A model generated the notes under the pieces. It worked only from the letters and a program-made list of their open reading frames with translations, searched no databases and was not told the DNA's origin. The translations under genes were made by a program, and so were the position numbers. From assembly GCF_001483745.1 (NCBI RefSeq), contig NZ_LQBL01000003.1, forward strand, positions 187,425 to 251,424: DNA of 64,000 nucleotides. Direction: 5' to 3'. How positions within the stretch are numbered: position 1 is the first letter of the stretch; every line of letters starts with the position of its first letter. Origin of the DNA: Serinicoccus chungangensis. Lineage in GTDB: Bacteria > Actinomycetota > Actinomycetes > Actinomycetales > Dermatophilaceae. Below, in pieces: positions 34,609 through 43,335 of the stretch.

Positions 34609-37025
34609 CGATCCCCGACTTCAGCCAGGTCCCGCTCTCCCCCGACCCCGACCCCCACCCCGACCGAGCGTCGCGAGTGGTTGCCCCCGACCCCCACCGA
34701 GCGCCGCCAGTGGTTGCTGGCGACGCCTCCGACCCGGGCGGCACGGCATACCCCGACCTGCCCGAGCCGTGGCACACCCCCGAGCACATCGACGTCGCCC
34801 CGGTCTACGGCCAGACCGACCTGGCGCCGCTGGACTTCCTCGACACCTGGCCGGGGCTGCCGCCGTTCCTGCGCGGGCCCTACCCGACGATGTACGTCAA
34901 CCAGCCGTGGACGATCCGGCAGTACGCCGGGTTCTCGACCGCGCAGGCGTCCAACGCGTTCTACCGCCGCAACCTGGCGGCCGGGCAGAAGGGCCTCTCG
35001 GTCGCCTTCGACCTGGCCACCCACCGCGGCTACGACTCCGACCACCCGCGGGTCGAGGGTGACGTCGGCATGGCCGGGGTGGCCATCGACTCCATCCTCG
35101 ACATGCGCCAGCTCTTCGACGGCATCCCGCTGGACCAGATGTCCGTCTCGATGACGATGAACGGTGCCGTGCTGCCGGTCCTGGCCCTGTATGTCGTGGC
35201 CGCCGAAGAGCAGGGGGTGGCGCCGGAGCAGCTCTCGGGGACGATCCAGAACGACATCCTCAAGGAGTTCATGGTCCGCAACACCTACATCTACCCGCCG
35301 GGCCCCTCGATGCGGATCATCTCCGACATCTTCGCCTTCACCAGCGCGCGGATGCCGCGGTTCAACTCGATCTCCATCTCGGGCTACCACATCCAGGAGG
35401 CGGGGGCCACGGCCGACCTCGAGCTCGCCTACACCCTGGCGGACGGGGTGGAGTACCTCCGCGCCGGACAGGCCGCCGGCCTCGACGTCGACGCCTTCGC
35501 CCCGCGGCTGTCCTTCTTCTGGGGCATCGGCATGAACTTCGCGATGGAGGTCGCCAAGCTGCGCGCGGCGCGGCTGCTGTGGGCGCGGCTCGTGCAGCGG
35601 TTCGGCGCCCAGGACCCGAAGTCGCTCTCGCTGCGCACGCACAGCCAGACCTCCGGCTGGTCGCTGACGGCGCAGGACGTCTACAACAACGTGACCCGCA
35701 CCTGCGTCGAGGCCATGGCCGCGACCCAGGGGCATACCCAGTCGTTGCACACCAACGCCCTCGACGAGGCGATCGCGCTCCCGACCGACTTCAGCGCGCG
35801 CATCGCCCGCAACACCCAGCTCTTCCTGCAGCAGGAGTCCGGCACGACCCGGGTCATCGACCCGTGGGGCGGCAGCGCCTACATCGAGCGCCTGACCCAC
35901 GACCTGGCGCGCGCCGCGTGGGCGCACATCGAGGAGGTCGAGGAGGCCGGGGGTATGGCGTCGGCCATCGAGGCGGGTATCCCCAAGATGCGGGTCGAGG
36001 AGGCGGCGGCGCGCACCCAGGCGCGGATCGACGGGGGGACGCAGCCGCTCGTCGGGGTCAACCGTTACCCGTTGGAGGAGCCGGAGAGCCTCGACGTGCT
36101 CAAGATCGACAACGCCCAGGTCCGCCGCGACCAGCTGGCGAAGCTGGAGCGGCTGCGGGCCGAGCGCGACGAGGACGCCTGCCGGGCCGCGTTGGCCGCG
36201 CTCACCGCGGGTGCCCGGGCGGCCGTGGAGGACGGCAGCGAGCCGGACCCGGGCGACCTCTCGCAGAACCTCCTGGCCCTCGCCATCGACGCCGCGCGGG
36301 CGCACGCCACCGTCGGGGAGATCTCGGACGCGATGGAGGAGGTCTTCGGGCGCTACACGGCGCAGGTCCGGACCATCAGCGGCGTCTACGCGAAGGAAGC
36401 CATGGGATCGAGCGGGACCGGGTCGTTGGAGCGCACGCTGGCGCTGGTCGAGGAGTTCGAGGCGGCCGAGGGCCGGCGGCCGCGGATCCTCGTGGCGAAG
36501 ATGGGCCAGGACGGGCACGACCGCGGTCAGAAGGTCATCGCCACCGCCTTCGCCGACCTGGGCTTCGACGTGGACGTCGGCCCGCTCTTCCAGACCCCGG
36601 CGGAGGCCGCGCGGCAGGCGGTCGAGGGCGACGTGCACGTCGTCGGGGTGTCGTCCTTGGCGGCCGGTCACCTCTACCTCGTGCCGGCCCTGCGGCGGGA
36701 GCTCGACGAGCTGGGCCGGGACGACATGATGATCGTCGTCGGCGGCGTCATCCCGGACGGCGACGTGGCGCAGCTGCACGAGCTGGGGGCCGACGCGATC
36801 TACCCTCCGGGCACGGTCATCCCCGTGGCGGCGGCGGAGCTGGTGCGCCAGCTGAGCCGGCGGCTGGGGCACGACGGGGCTGACGGCGCGCAGGCCGGTG
36901 GCGAGCTGAGTGACGGCGCGCAGGGTGACGCCGGCGCCCAGGGTGACGCATCGCACGGCGCCGCCGCGCAGGGTGACGCGGCGCGGGATGACGCCGGCGC
37001 GCAGGGCGGCCGCCCGGGTGCCTAG
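34605..37025 (+). CDS. mutB: Methylmalonyl-CoA mutase large (beta/MutB) subunit, catalytic
   Basis: An adenosylcobalamin-dependent mutase of 806 residues. The barrel begins near 95 ([19 protein letters not shown]), with [15 protein letters not shown] near 344. The cobalamin domain has the base-off ligand motif [10 protein letters not shown] near 636 and [12 protein letters not shown] near 685. Two unusual additions are seen. An N-terminal insert (about residues 14-42) is encoded by two family B repeats at 33-bp spacing. A C-terminal tail (about 758-806) of Gly/Ala/Gln/Asp repeats (GDAGAQGDA type) runs past the normal end. The start is GTG, coupled to mutA; meaB overlaps its 3' end. Confidence 0.94.
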   Translation: MTIPDFSQVPLSPDPDPHPDRASRVVAPDPHRAPPVVAGDASDPGGTAYPDLPEPWHTPEHIDVAPVYGQTDLAPLDFLDTWPGLPPFLRGPYPTMYVNQPWTIRQYAGFSTAQASNAFYRRNLAAGQKGLSVAFDLATHRGYDSDHPRVEGDVGMAGVAIDSILDMRQLFDGIPLDQMSVSMTMNGAVLPVLALYVVAAEEQGVAPEQLSGTIQNDILKEFMVRNTYIYPPGPSMRIISDIFAFTSARMPRFNSISISGYHIQEAGATADLELAYTLADGVEYLRAGQAAGLDVDAFAPRLSFFWGIGMNFAMEVAKLRAARLLWARLVQRFGAQDPKSLSLRTHSQTSGWSLTAQDVYNNVTRTCVEAMAATQGHTQSLHTNALDEAIALPTDFSARIARNTQLFLQQESGTTRVIDPWGGSAYIERLTHDLARAAWAHIEEVEEAGGMASAIEAGIPKMRVEEAAARTQARIDGGTQPLVGVNRYPLEEPESLDVLKIDNAQVRRDQLAKLERLRAERDEDACRAALAALTAGARAAVEDGSEPDPGDLSQNLLALAIDAARAHATVGEISDAMEEVFGRYTAQVRTISGVYAKEAMGSSGTGSLERTLALVEEFEAAEGRRPRILVAKMGQDGHDRGQKVIATAFADLGFDVDVGPLFQTPAEAARQAVEGDVHVVGVSSLAAGHLYLVPALRRELDELGRDDMMIVVGGVIPDGDVAQLHELGADAIYPPGTVIPVAAAELVRQLSRRLGHDGADGAQAGGELSDGAQGDAGAQGDASHGAAAQGDAARDDAGAQGGRPGA
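34660..34720. repeat. Family B repeat inside mutB, 2 units at 33-bp period
   Basis: TGGTTGC recurs at 34678 and 34711, each preceded by a CCGAGCG(T/C)CGC core. The orientation is as at 4626-4685, but the spacing is 33 bp, so the mutB frame is preserved. The encoded segment, about residues 14-42, is Pro/Arg/Val-rich and not part of the mutase fold. Confidence 0.85.
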
Positions 37026-38133
37026 GCCGGTCGACGTCGACGACCTAGCCGGGGGCGTCACCTCCGGCTCGCGCGCGCACCTCGCGCGCGCCATCACCCT
37101 CGTGGAGTCGACCCACCCGTCCCACCGCGCCGCCGCCCGAGACCTGCTGCGCCGCCTCGCCCCCGCGACGGGCGAGACGGCATACCCGGAGGCCGCAGAC
37201 CCCACCGGGACGTCTGCCCACGACCCGGACGAAGGGGTCGGCGAGCGCGTGACGCCCCCGACCGCCTCCACCCCGTCGGTGCGCCTCGGCATCTCCGGCG
37301 TGCCGGGCGCGGGCAAGTCGACCTTCATCAACGCGCTGGGGCTGCGGCTCATCGACGAGGGGCACCGGGTCGCGGTGCTGGCCGTCGACCCCTCCTCCGC
37401 ACGCTCGGGCGGGTCGATCCTGGGCGACCGGACCCGGATGGGCGAGCTGACCGCCTCCCCCGACGCCTTCGTCCGGCCCTCTCCGACCGGCCTGCACCTG
37501 GGTGGCGTCGCCCGGGCCACGCGGGAGTCGATGATGGTGGTCGAGGCGGCCGGGTTCGACGTCGTCGTCGTCGAGACCGTCGGGGTCGGGCAGTCCGAGG
37601 TGGCGGTGGCCGAGATGGTCGACACCTTCCTGCTCCTCACGCTGGCCCGCGCCGGCGACCAGCTGCAGGGAATCAAGCGCGGCATCCTCGAGATCGCCGA
37701 CGTCATCGCGGTCAACAAGGCCGACGGCCCGCACGCCGCCGAGGCCCGCGGCACGGCCCGCGAGCTCTCCATCGCGATGCGGCTGCTGCGCGGCGGGGAG
37801 GGCGAGCGCCGGGTGCCCGTCCTCACCTGCAGCGCTCTCTCCACCGACGGCCTCGACGAGGTATGGCGCGAGGTCCTCGCCCATCGCGCCCACCTCGAGT
37901 CGTCGGTCGAGGGTGGTCTCGCGCGGCGACGCGGGGAGCAGCAGCTGCAGTGGCTGTGGGCCTTGCTGCAGACCGAGCTGTGGTCGGCGTTCCGCGCTGC
38001 CCCGGCCGTGCGTGAGGTGGCCGCCGAGGTCGAGCGGGAGATCCGCGGGCAGCGGCTGAGCGCGGTCGAAGGGGCGCAGCGGATACTCGAGGCCTTCGGC
38101 CGGTCCGCCGCCGACCTGCCCTGGTCGCGCTGA
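37018..38133 (+). CDS. meaB: MeaB/ArgK-type GTPase, mutase chaperone
   Basis: A G3E-family GTPase that protects and reloads methylmalonyl-CoA mutase with adenosylcobalamin. Of its 371 residues, Walker A is [10 protein letters not shown] near 97, [20 protein letters not shown] near 121 is the switch region, [11 protein letters not shown] near 184 is the Walker B/switch II, and VNKADG near 224 gives guanine specificity. Residues 45-85 are a poorly conserved acidic linker. The chosen start, GTG 37018, overlaps the mutB stop, as expected for a coupled mutA-mutB-meaB operon; the frame is open further upstream within mutB but without family similarity. Confidence 0.93.
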   Translation: MPRPVDVDDLAGGVTSGSRAHLARAITLVESTHPSHRAAARDLLRRLAPATGETAYPEAADPTGTSAHDPDEGVGERVTPPTASTPSVRLGISGVPGAGKSTFINALGLRLIDEGHRVAVLAVDPSSARSGGSILGDRTRMGELTASPDAFVRPSPTGLHLGGVARATRESMMVVEAAGFDVVVVETVGVGQSEVAVAEMVDTFLLLTLARAGDQLQGIKRGILEIADVIAVNKADGPHAAEARGTARELSIAMRLLRGGEGERRVPVLTCSALSTDGLDEVWREVLAHRAHLESSVEGGLARRRGEQQLQWLWALLQTELWSAFRAAPAVREVAAEVEREIRGQRLSAVEGAQRILEAFGRSAADLPWSR

Positions 38134-38192
38134 CCGTCGGCGCCGGGGTCACCCGTCTCCGCTTCACCCTCCCTCCTCGACTTCTCCCGTTC

Positions 38193-38304
38193 TCCCCCTC
38201 CTCGTCACCGTCTCCCGTTCGCCCTCTCCTCGTCACCGTCTCCCGTTCGCCCTCTCCTCGTCACCGTCTCCCGTTCGCCCTCTCCTCGTCGCCCTTCTCC
38301 TCCT
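38193..38304. repeat. 28-bp polypyrimidine tandem repeat, about 4 units
   Basis: GCCCTCTCCTCG recurs at 38221, 38249 and 38277, an exact 28-bp period, with a slightly diverged copy from about 38193. The unit contains GTCACCGTCTCCCGTTCGCC. The top strand is almost purine-free over more than 100 bp, a composition able to form triplex or slipped structures. Confidence 0.9.
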
Positions 38305-38606
38305 CGATCCGCGCCCTCGCCCCCTCCCCGTTCGTCCCCTCCTCGTCGCCCTCTCCTCGGTCCGCGCCTTCGACCCCTGCCATCCGCCCCCTCCGCACCT
38401 TTCCCCTTCGAACGCCGCTGGCTCCGCCCTGGTGCGCAGGGTCCGCCTCTTCGCCGCCGCTCGCACGTCCGCGTCCTGCCACGCGCCCCTCCTCCGCACC
38501 ACCGCCGACCGCAGCCGCTGCGCGTCAGCCGAGAAGTCCCGGGCTGTCCACAGCCGGCGCGCACCACTCTCAGCTGTCCACATATCGGCGTGTCGAAGGA
38601 TGTGAT

Positions 38607-38626
38607 TCGAACATGTGTTCTATGAT
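38607..38626 (+). promoter_or_regulatory. LexA (SOS) box overlapping the HNH gene promoter
   Basis: TCGAACATGTGTTCTA (38607-38622) contains a perfect GAAC-N4-GTTC, the actinobacterial LexA site. A TATGAT -10 box (38621-38626) overlaps its end, so bound LexA would block transcription. In mycobacteria, REP13E12 genes of the same family are known LexA targets. Confidence 0.8.
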
Positions 38627-38689
38627 GGCGGAAGATCGACATCACGGACGGCACAGGGGGTGGCGTCCACTCGGGAAGGGGGTGCGATC

Positions 38690-41005
38690 GTGACGACCGT
38701 CAGTCCAGCGGACCAGGCCAGGGCGCAGTCGCTCCTGCGACACGCCTTGCGCATGACCGGGATGAAGCCGGAGTCGGTCGACGCCATGGCCCGCGCAGCT
38801 CTCGCGGTGGGGGCGGTCGACTCAGGCTCCCCGCTCGAGTCCGCCGCTGTTCTCGGCACGTCTCCCTCCCCCTTTCCCCCTCCCTTCGCCGTCCCGCCAC
38901 CGGAGACTCACAGCCACACCGGCCCGACCGCCCCCACCACCGCCGAGACATCGACCGGCACGGTCACACCCCTCTCCTCCGTCGACGACCACCTCGCCCG
39001 CGCCCGCGCCCTGCTGTCGGTCATCGAAGGCGTGACGCAGACGGCAGCCCGCCTCGACGCCGCCCTGGTGCTGGCGGCTCGCCACCAGACCGCCGCCATC
39101 GGGAGGTCCCTGCTGGTCCAGCGCGACGTCGGCTCACCCGAGGACCTCAGCACCAACCAGCGCCTGCGCTGGCGGGCCCGGGCCAAGGCGCTGTCACGTC
39201 ACGAGATCGAGGCAGCCACGGGCTGGGGCTCGGGCGAGGTCGTCGACCTGGTCGGGCTGGCGACCGCACCACGCGAGGCGGCTCAGCCGGCGATCGAGGC
39301 GATGGCGACCGGCGTCGCCCCCTGGCGCCTGGCGCGCTCGTTCTGGCGAGACTGCGGCGCTCTCGGCGCCGACGAGGCCGCGCACGTGGCGGAGGTGCTC
39401 TTCGGGACGGACGCGGAGCAGTGCGCCCCCGAGCGCCTCGACCCGGACGGTGCGCTCAGCGAGGCCCCGTGGTTCCACCGTGAGTTCCGCGCGGCCCTGC
39501 GCCGGGAGGTGACCCGGGTGCGCAGCACCGATCCGGTCGCCGCCCGGGCGGAGCGGGAAGCAGCCCTGGCCAGCCGGAGCATGGGCGTCACGATCGACGA
39601 GAACGGCACCGGCACGGTGACGATGCTCGGGTCCGCCCTGCAGGTGACGGCGATCGCCGACCGCGTCGACCAGGCGGCACGTCGCGCGCGGGCCACCGGT
39701 GACGAACGCACCCTGGCCCAGCTCCGCACCGACATCGGCCTGTCCCTCATGCTGCACGGCACGGTGCTGCCGCCCGACGCGACGACGTCGCGGCCACCCC
39801 GGCCCGTCGCGACGTCAGCATCGGCATCGGCATCGGCATCGGCAACGGCATCGGAGCATGCGCCTGCGCCGGCGGACGACGCGACGACCACCACGGGGTT
39901 GCGATGGACCCCGGACCTCGTTCAGATCCTGTCCGGCATGCCCTCCGCCACCCTCCAGGTCGTCGTCCCCTACGCCGCGATCCACGGCGGTCCACCTCAG
40001 CCCGCGACCGCGTCGCACGAGCACGCTCCACCACAGCCCGGGCCGCTCGTCGCACCCGTCGACCCGCCCGTCACACCAGCCGATAGCACCTCCGCTGACG
40101 AGCTGCTGCTCGTGGGCCAGGTCCTCGGGGCCCACTCTGCCTCCATCTCCGCTGACCAGATCCACGACCTGGCCGTCCTCCCGGGCACCGTCCTGGAACG
40201 GATCCTCATCGACCCGGCCGACGGGCGGTGCGTCGAGCGGACCCTGGAGCGCTACCGCCCCGACGCGGCCATGCGCGACCAGATCCTCGCCGCCGACGTC
40301 ACCTGCCGGGCGCCCGGCTGCCAGGTGCACGCCGCAGCGTGCCAGCTCGACCACGTCATCGAGCACGGCACGGCTGGAGGGATCACGGCCGAGACCAACC
40401 TCGCCCCCCTGCACGTCGGGCACCACCACCCCAAGACCCTCAAGGCCTGGGACTGCTCGCTGGCCGAGAACCGTGACATGACGTGGACGAGCCTGCTCGG
40501 CCGCCTCTACCGCACGCGGTCCCACGACTACCGTCAGTACGCCCATCTCGTCACGGACGCCGTCGACCGCGTCCACGACGCAGCGACCTCGGATCCTGCC
40601 GATCGGCTGCCGCAGATCGACCGTGAGATCCTCCTGACCCTGGCGTTCAGAGCCGCGGGTGAGGGCCTGCAGGCGGGCGACGACACCGTCGAACCCGACG
40701 AGGCGCGCTTCGGCGGGTGGGGGTTCGTCTCCCTCACCCACACCGACGAGCGAGGTATGCGTCGCTCCGGCCCGAGCGGCGCGCTCCTCGCCGAGCGTGC
40801 TGCGGCGCAGGCTGTCTCGCAGGATCTCTCGAACAGCACCGCCGTTGAGGACCGGGCCCCCAGCTCCTCGCAGGGCCGGGCGGCAGACCCGTCACCGGGC
40901 CGGGCGGCAGACCCGTCACCGGACCGGGCGGCAGACCCGTCACCGGACCGGCGCAGGCGCTCCGCGGAGCGCCCGCGCCGGGACGAGGGTCCCCCGCCCT
41001 TCTGA
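38690..41005 (+). CDS. DUF222/HNH endonuclease domain protein (13E12 repeat family)
   Basis: A 771-residue protein with an N-terminal DUF222 region (about 60-330) and a C-terminal HNH nuclease module near 538-583: CRAPGCQVHAAACQLDHVIE, then NLAPL and HVGHHHPKTLKAW. Such 13E12-type proteins are multicopy in actinobacteria and of unsettled function. The middle has an Ala-Ser run (ASASASASAT, near 374), and the end has three 7-residue AADPSPG/D repeats (40866-40950). GTG 38690 is preferred over an upstream ATG at 38615 because the promoter lies at 38607-38626. G+C is slightly lower than in its neighbours. SOS control is likely. Confidence 0.88.
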   Translation: MTTVSPADQARAQSLLRHALRMTGMKPESVDAMARAALAVGAVDSGSPLESAAVLGTSPSPFPPPFAVPPPETHSHTGPTAPTTAETSTGTVTPLSSVDDHLARARALLSVIEGVTQTAARLDAALVLAARHQTAAIGRSLLVQRDVGSPEDLSTNQRLRWRARAKALSRHEIEAATGWGSGEVVDLVGLATAPREAAQPAIEAMATGVAPWRLARSFWRDCGALGADEAAHVAEVLFGTDAEQCAPERLDPDGALSEAPWFHREFRAALRREVTRVRSTDPVAARAEREAALASRSMGVTIDENGTGTVTMLGSALQVTAIADRVDQAARRARATGDERTLAQLRTDIGLSLMLHGTVLPPDATTSRPPRPVATSASASASASATASEHAPAPADDATTTTGLRWTPDLVQILSGMPSATLQVVVPYAAIHGGPPQPATASHEHAPPQPGPLVAPVDPPVTPADSTSADELLLVGQVLGAHSASISADQIHDLAVLPGTVLERILIDPADGRCVERTLERYRPDAAMRDQILAADVTCRAPGCQVHAAACQLDHVIEHGTAGGITAETNLAPLHVGHHHPKTLKAWDCSLAENRDMTWTSLLGRLYRTRSHDYRQYAHLVTDAVDRVHDAATSDPADRLPQIDREILLTLAFRAAGEGLQAGDDTVEPDEARFGGWGFVSLTHTDERGMRRSGPSGALLAERAAAQAVSQDLSNSTAVEDRAPSSSQGRAADPSPGRAADPSPDRAADPSPDRRRRSAERPRRDEGPPPF

Positions 41006-41128
41006 GGGGCACGCCCCCGTCCCTGCTGCGCAGAAGAGGAACCGTGGGGGACGCCCCTACCCACGTGCCGGGCACACCTCCCCCACGGGCGCCCTCGCCC
41101 CAGGAGGCGCCCCCGGGCCGGGACCGGC

Positions 41129-41638
41129 TCAGCCCTCGTGGACCGGCGAGACCCCTTCGCCCGCGTAGGTCACGACCTGACCCGGGCGGATCTGCGTACC
41201 CCGGCGCATCACGACCTCGCCGTCCACCTCGACCTCGCCGTTCTCGATGACCATGCGAGCCATCGCGCCGTCAGGGACGAGGCCGGCCAGCTTGAGCAGC
41301 TGCCCCAGGCGGATGCTCTGGTCGCGGATCGGCACCGTCGGGACGGCGTCACCTTCCGCCCCCTCGACGAGGTCCGCGTGCTCGGGGTGTCGCTCGAGGT
41401 AGTCCGGGACGAACGGGCAGGTGGGGCGCACGCGCAGGTGCTCGGCGCGCGCATACTGCAAGGCCTCCTCGACCAGGCGACCACCGAGCCCCTGGCCGCG
41501 GGCCGCGGGGTCGACCACGGTGTGCTGGAGGTCGATGACGTCGCCGTCGGTCAGCTCGTAGGACAGGTAGCCGATCGAGCGGCCATCCTCCTGGGCTTCC
41601 CAGCGGCTCCGGTCGGCGAGATGCACGATCTGCGTCAT
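41129..41638 (-). CDS. GNAT-S4 fusion: YjdJ-type acyltransferase domain plus RNA-binding S4 domain
   Basis: A 169-residue protein made of two small domains. Residues 1-95 are a compact GNAT (GCN5-like) domain of the YjdJ type: DVIDLQHTVVDPAARGQGLGG holds the acetyl-CoA motif, and VRPTCPFVPDYLERHPEH the typical C-terminal segment. Residues 98-169 are a YbcJ/YaaA-type S4 domain (IRLGQLLKLAGLVPDGAMARM, then GEVEVDGEVVMRRGTQIRPG). Each part is usually a separate small protein. The ATG at 41638 has a TACCCT -10 box (complement of 41645-41650) 6 nt upstream. Function is unknown; modification of an RNA-associated substrate is speculation. Confidence 0.85.
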   Translation of the reverse strand: MTQIVHLADRSRWEAQEDGRSIGYLSYELTDGDVIDLQHTVVDPAARGQGLGGRLVEEALQYARAEHLRVRPTCPFVPDYLERHPEHADLVEGAEGDAVPTVPIRDQSIRLGQLLKLAGLVPDGAMARMVIENGEVEVDGEVVMRRGTQIRPGQVVTYAGEGVSPVHEG

Positions 41639-41736
41639 GGGTCCAGGGTATGCCGCCCGGCCCGGTCCACCGCCCACAGCACGAGCGCCGTCCCCGCCGT
41701 CGGAGCCAGCGCCAGCCTCCCTGGACGAGGACGAGG

Positions 41737-42510
41737 TCAGAGCCACCCCACCCGGCCGGCGAGCGCGGCATACCCGACGAACGCGACGACGTCGAGCAGG
41801 GTGTGCGCCACGACGAGCGGCATGACCCGGCGGGTGCGGGTGTAGAACCACCCGAGGATGATGCCCATCGCGATGTTGCCGACGAACCCCCCGAAGCCCT
41901 GGTAGAGGTGGTAGGTGCCCCGCAGCACCGCCGACGTCAGGATGATCGTCCAGGTCGACCAGCCCGCCTGCGCCCACCGGGTGAAGAGGTAGCCGACGGC
42001 GATGACCTCCTCCACCACCGAGTTCTGGACCGCGGCGAGGACGAGCACCGGCACGGCCCACCACACGGAGGGCAGGTTGGCGGGGGCGACCGTGGTGTTG
42101 ACGCCGAGCTCGCGGGCCAGGAGGTAGAGGCCGAGTCCGGGTATGCCGATGACCGCCGCGAGCATCGTCCCCTGCGCGAGGTCGCGGACAGGTCGGGTTC
42201 GGTCGAGTCCGAGCAGGCGCCAGGGCCGGGCGACCTCTCGCCCGAGCAGGTGCAGGGCGAGCACGACCGGCACCAGCGCCAGCGCGATGCCGACGAGCTG
42301 GTAGGCGAGGTCGATCCACGGCTGGTCGGGGGCCGCGCTGGTGTTCATGCTGGTCGTCTGGGCCGCGAGGCCACCGGGCGCGGTCAGCTTGCGCGTGATG
42401 CTGAGCACCGACCACACCGCGGAGGCCCCGAGGCTCACCCCCAGGACGAGCAGCGTCTCGGTCAGCAGGCTGCGTCGGGCGAGGTCGGTCGGTGGAAGGC
42501 GGGGGTCCAC
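41737..42510 (-). CDS. CPBP family intramembrane metalloprotease
   Basis: A 257-residue multi-helix protein of the Abi/CPBP (Rce1-like) family. The first motif is EEVIAVGYLFTRWAQ near 165, with the paired Glu but without the usual FRG arginine position. The second is a His in GTYHLYQGFGGFVGNIAMG near 198, and the third is VVAHTLLDVVAFVGY near 235. The deviating first motif is common in an actinobacterial subgroup, so loss of activity is not implied. The start is GTG 42510, with a TAGCCT -10 box (complement of 42517-42522) 6 nt upstream. The substrate is unknown, and no bacteriocin genes are nearby. Confidence 0.88.
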   Translation of the reverse strand: MDPRLPPTDLARRSLLTETLLVLGVSLGASAVWSVLSITRKLTAPGGLAAQTTSMNTSAAPDQPWIDLAYQLVGIALALVPVVLALHLLGREVARPWRLLGLDRTRPVRDLAQGTMLAAVIGIPGLGLYLLARELGVNTTVAPANLPSVWWAVPVLVLAAVQNSVVEEVIAVGYLFTRWAQAGWSTWTIILTSAVLRGTYHLYQGFGGFVGNIAMGIILGWFYTRTRRVMPLVVAHTLLDVVAFVGYAALAGRVGWL

Positions 42511-42591
42511 CCCCTCAGGCTAGGTGCAGGGGCCCCGGTGCGAGGCCTCGGTATGCGGAAGCCTCACCTCCGCGATGCCGCGCGCCCCACC

Positions 42592-42607
42592 TCCGACGCA
42601 CGTCGGA
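42592..42607. other. Short perfect inverted repeat downstream of the acidic-tail gene
   Basis: TCCGACG (42592-42598) and CGTCGGA (42601-42607) form a perfect 7-bp palindrome around CA, in the 155-bp gap between the acidic-tail gene and the CPBP gene. The loop is too small for a classical terminator; it could be a protein-binding site. Nothing else stands out in this gap. Confidence 0.35.
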
Positions 42608-42665
42608 CTCCCTCATCTGCGTCATCAGGCGGGCCCCACCTCAAGCGGGTGCGGACGGACTCAGC

Positions 42666-43274
42666 TCAGTCGTCCCAGTCGTCGTCATCATCGTCGTCCC
42701 AGTCGTCGTCGTCCCAGTCGTCGTCGCACTCCTCCCACTCGTCGTCGTCCCAGCACATGACCGGTGAGGGCTGCACCGGCGCCGGCTGGGCGGGCGCGGG
42801 CTGAGCGGGCGCCGGCTGAGCAGGCGCGGGCTGAGCCGGAGCAGGCTGGGACTCCTGCGCCGCGCGGTCCGCCTCCTGCTGGGCCTTCTGGTCGGCCGCC
42901 GCCTGCTCCTCGGCCTTCTTCTCTGCCGCCTTCTTGTCTGCGGCCTTCTTCTCTGCGGCGGCCTCCTCCTCCGCGGCCTTCTCGGCTGCCGCCTCGTCCT
43001 CGGCCTGCTGTTCTGCGGCCTGGCGTGCCTGGGCGAACTCCGCGGACAACAGCGTCGTGCCTTGGTGGACCGCGCCCAGGAGGGCGACGCCTCGCACGTC
43101 CGGCCCAGCGGCCGACGGGGTCAGTGCGCCCGTGGTCGTCCCCTCGTCCGCCGCGAGCGCACCGGCGACGACGATGCCCTCGGTCTCCTGCGCGTCGGCA
43201 GCGGCGTCGATCCACAGCCAGCCGCCGGTGAGACCGATGAGGACGAGCGCGAGGGCAGAGGCGATCATCTTCAT
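42666..43274 (-). CDS. Anchored surface protein: Ala/Lys helix, Pro-Ala spacer, Trp-Asp-rich tail
   Basis: A 202-residue protein I cannot assign to a family. Residues 3-22 form a signal anchor (ALALVLIGLTGGWLWI). Residues 80-142 are an Ala/Glu/Lys-rich charged helix with KKAADKKAAEKKAEE. Residues 143-170 are PAPAQ repeats, a rigid extended spacer. The last 29 residues contain 22 Asp/Glu, 5 Trp and 2 Cys (174 and 183), with short WDDDD-type repeats. The layout reads as anchor, stalk and a strongly acidic aromatic tip outside the cell, which could bind cations or a basic or glycan partner; this is inference. AGGAAG precedes the ATG. The upstream operator matches the one before the glycosyltransferase operon. 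Confidence 0.75.
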   Translation of the reverse strand: MKMIASALALVLIGLTGGWLWIDAAADAQETEGIVVAGALAADEGTTTGALTPSAAGPDVRGVALLGAVHQGTTLLSAEFAQARQAAEQQAEDEAAAEKAAEEEAAAEKKAADKKAAEKKAEEQAAADQKAQQEADRAAQESQPAPAQPAPAQPAPAQPAPAQPAPVQPSPVMCWDDDEWEECDDDWDDDDWDDDDDDDWDD

Positions 43275-43308
43275 GCTCTGCAGTCTTCCTGCCAGGGAGG
43301 AGACAAGG

Positions 43309-43335
43309 GTGAGAGCATCATGAGAAGACTCTCAT
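43309..43335 (-). promoter_or_regulatory. Composite operator, copy 1 (before the acidic-tail gene)
   Basis: GTGAGA (43309-43314), ATGAGA (43320-43325) and TCTCAT (43330-43335): two direct half-sites 11 bp apart, plus an inverted half-site 10 bp on. The same set with identical spacing is at 51751-51777. It ends 35 bp before the start codon of the acidic-tail gene and overlaps the 3' end of the tandem-kinase gene. Eleven-bp direct repeats are typical of OmpR/PhoB-type regulators. Confidence 0.65.

Larger units (their letters stand above)
38134..38689. other. 556-bp gap before the DUF222/HNH gene
   Basis: No gene is supported here. From the left it holds a polypyrimidine stretch with a 28-bp tandem repeat (38193-38304). 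Next comes lower-complexity sequence to about 38540, then two CTGTCCACA sites 30 bp apart (38544 and 38574). A LexA-type box with a -10 box (38607-38626) and a 57-nt leader complete the gap. Minus-strand reading through the repeat gives Arg/Gly/Glu-rich strings only. Confidence 0.75.

Noticed and set aside
30922-37844. Two minus-strand open frames over 1100 codons each (30922-34431 and 33810-37844)
   Set aside because: Both are antisense to the HisC-like, mutA, mutB and meaB genes, whose motifs are clear; the frames show only composition-driven residues.
38205-38654. Minus-strand Arg/Gly/Glu-rich frames over the 28-bp repeat
   Set aside because: They exist only because 28-bp purine-rich units are free of stops; they also cover the LexA box and promoter of the HNH gene.
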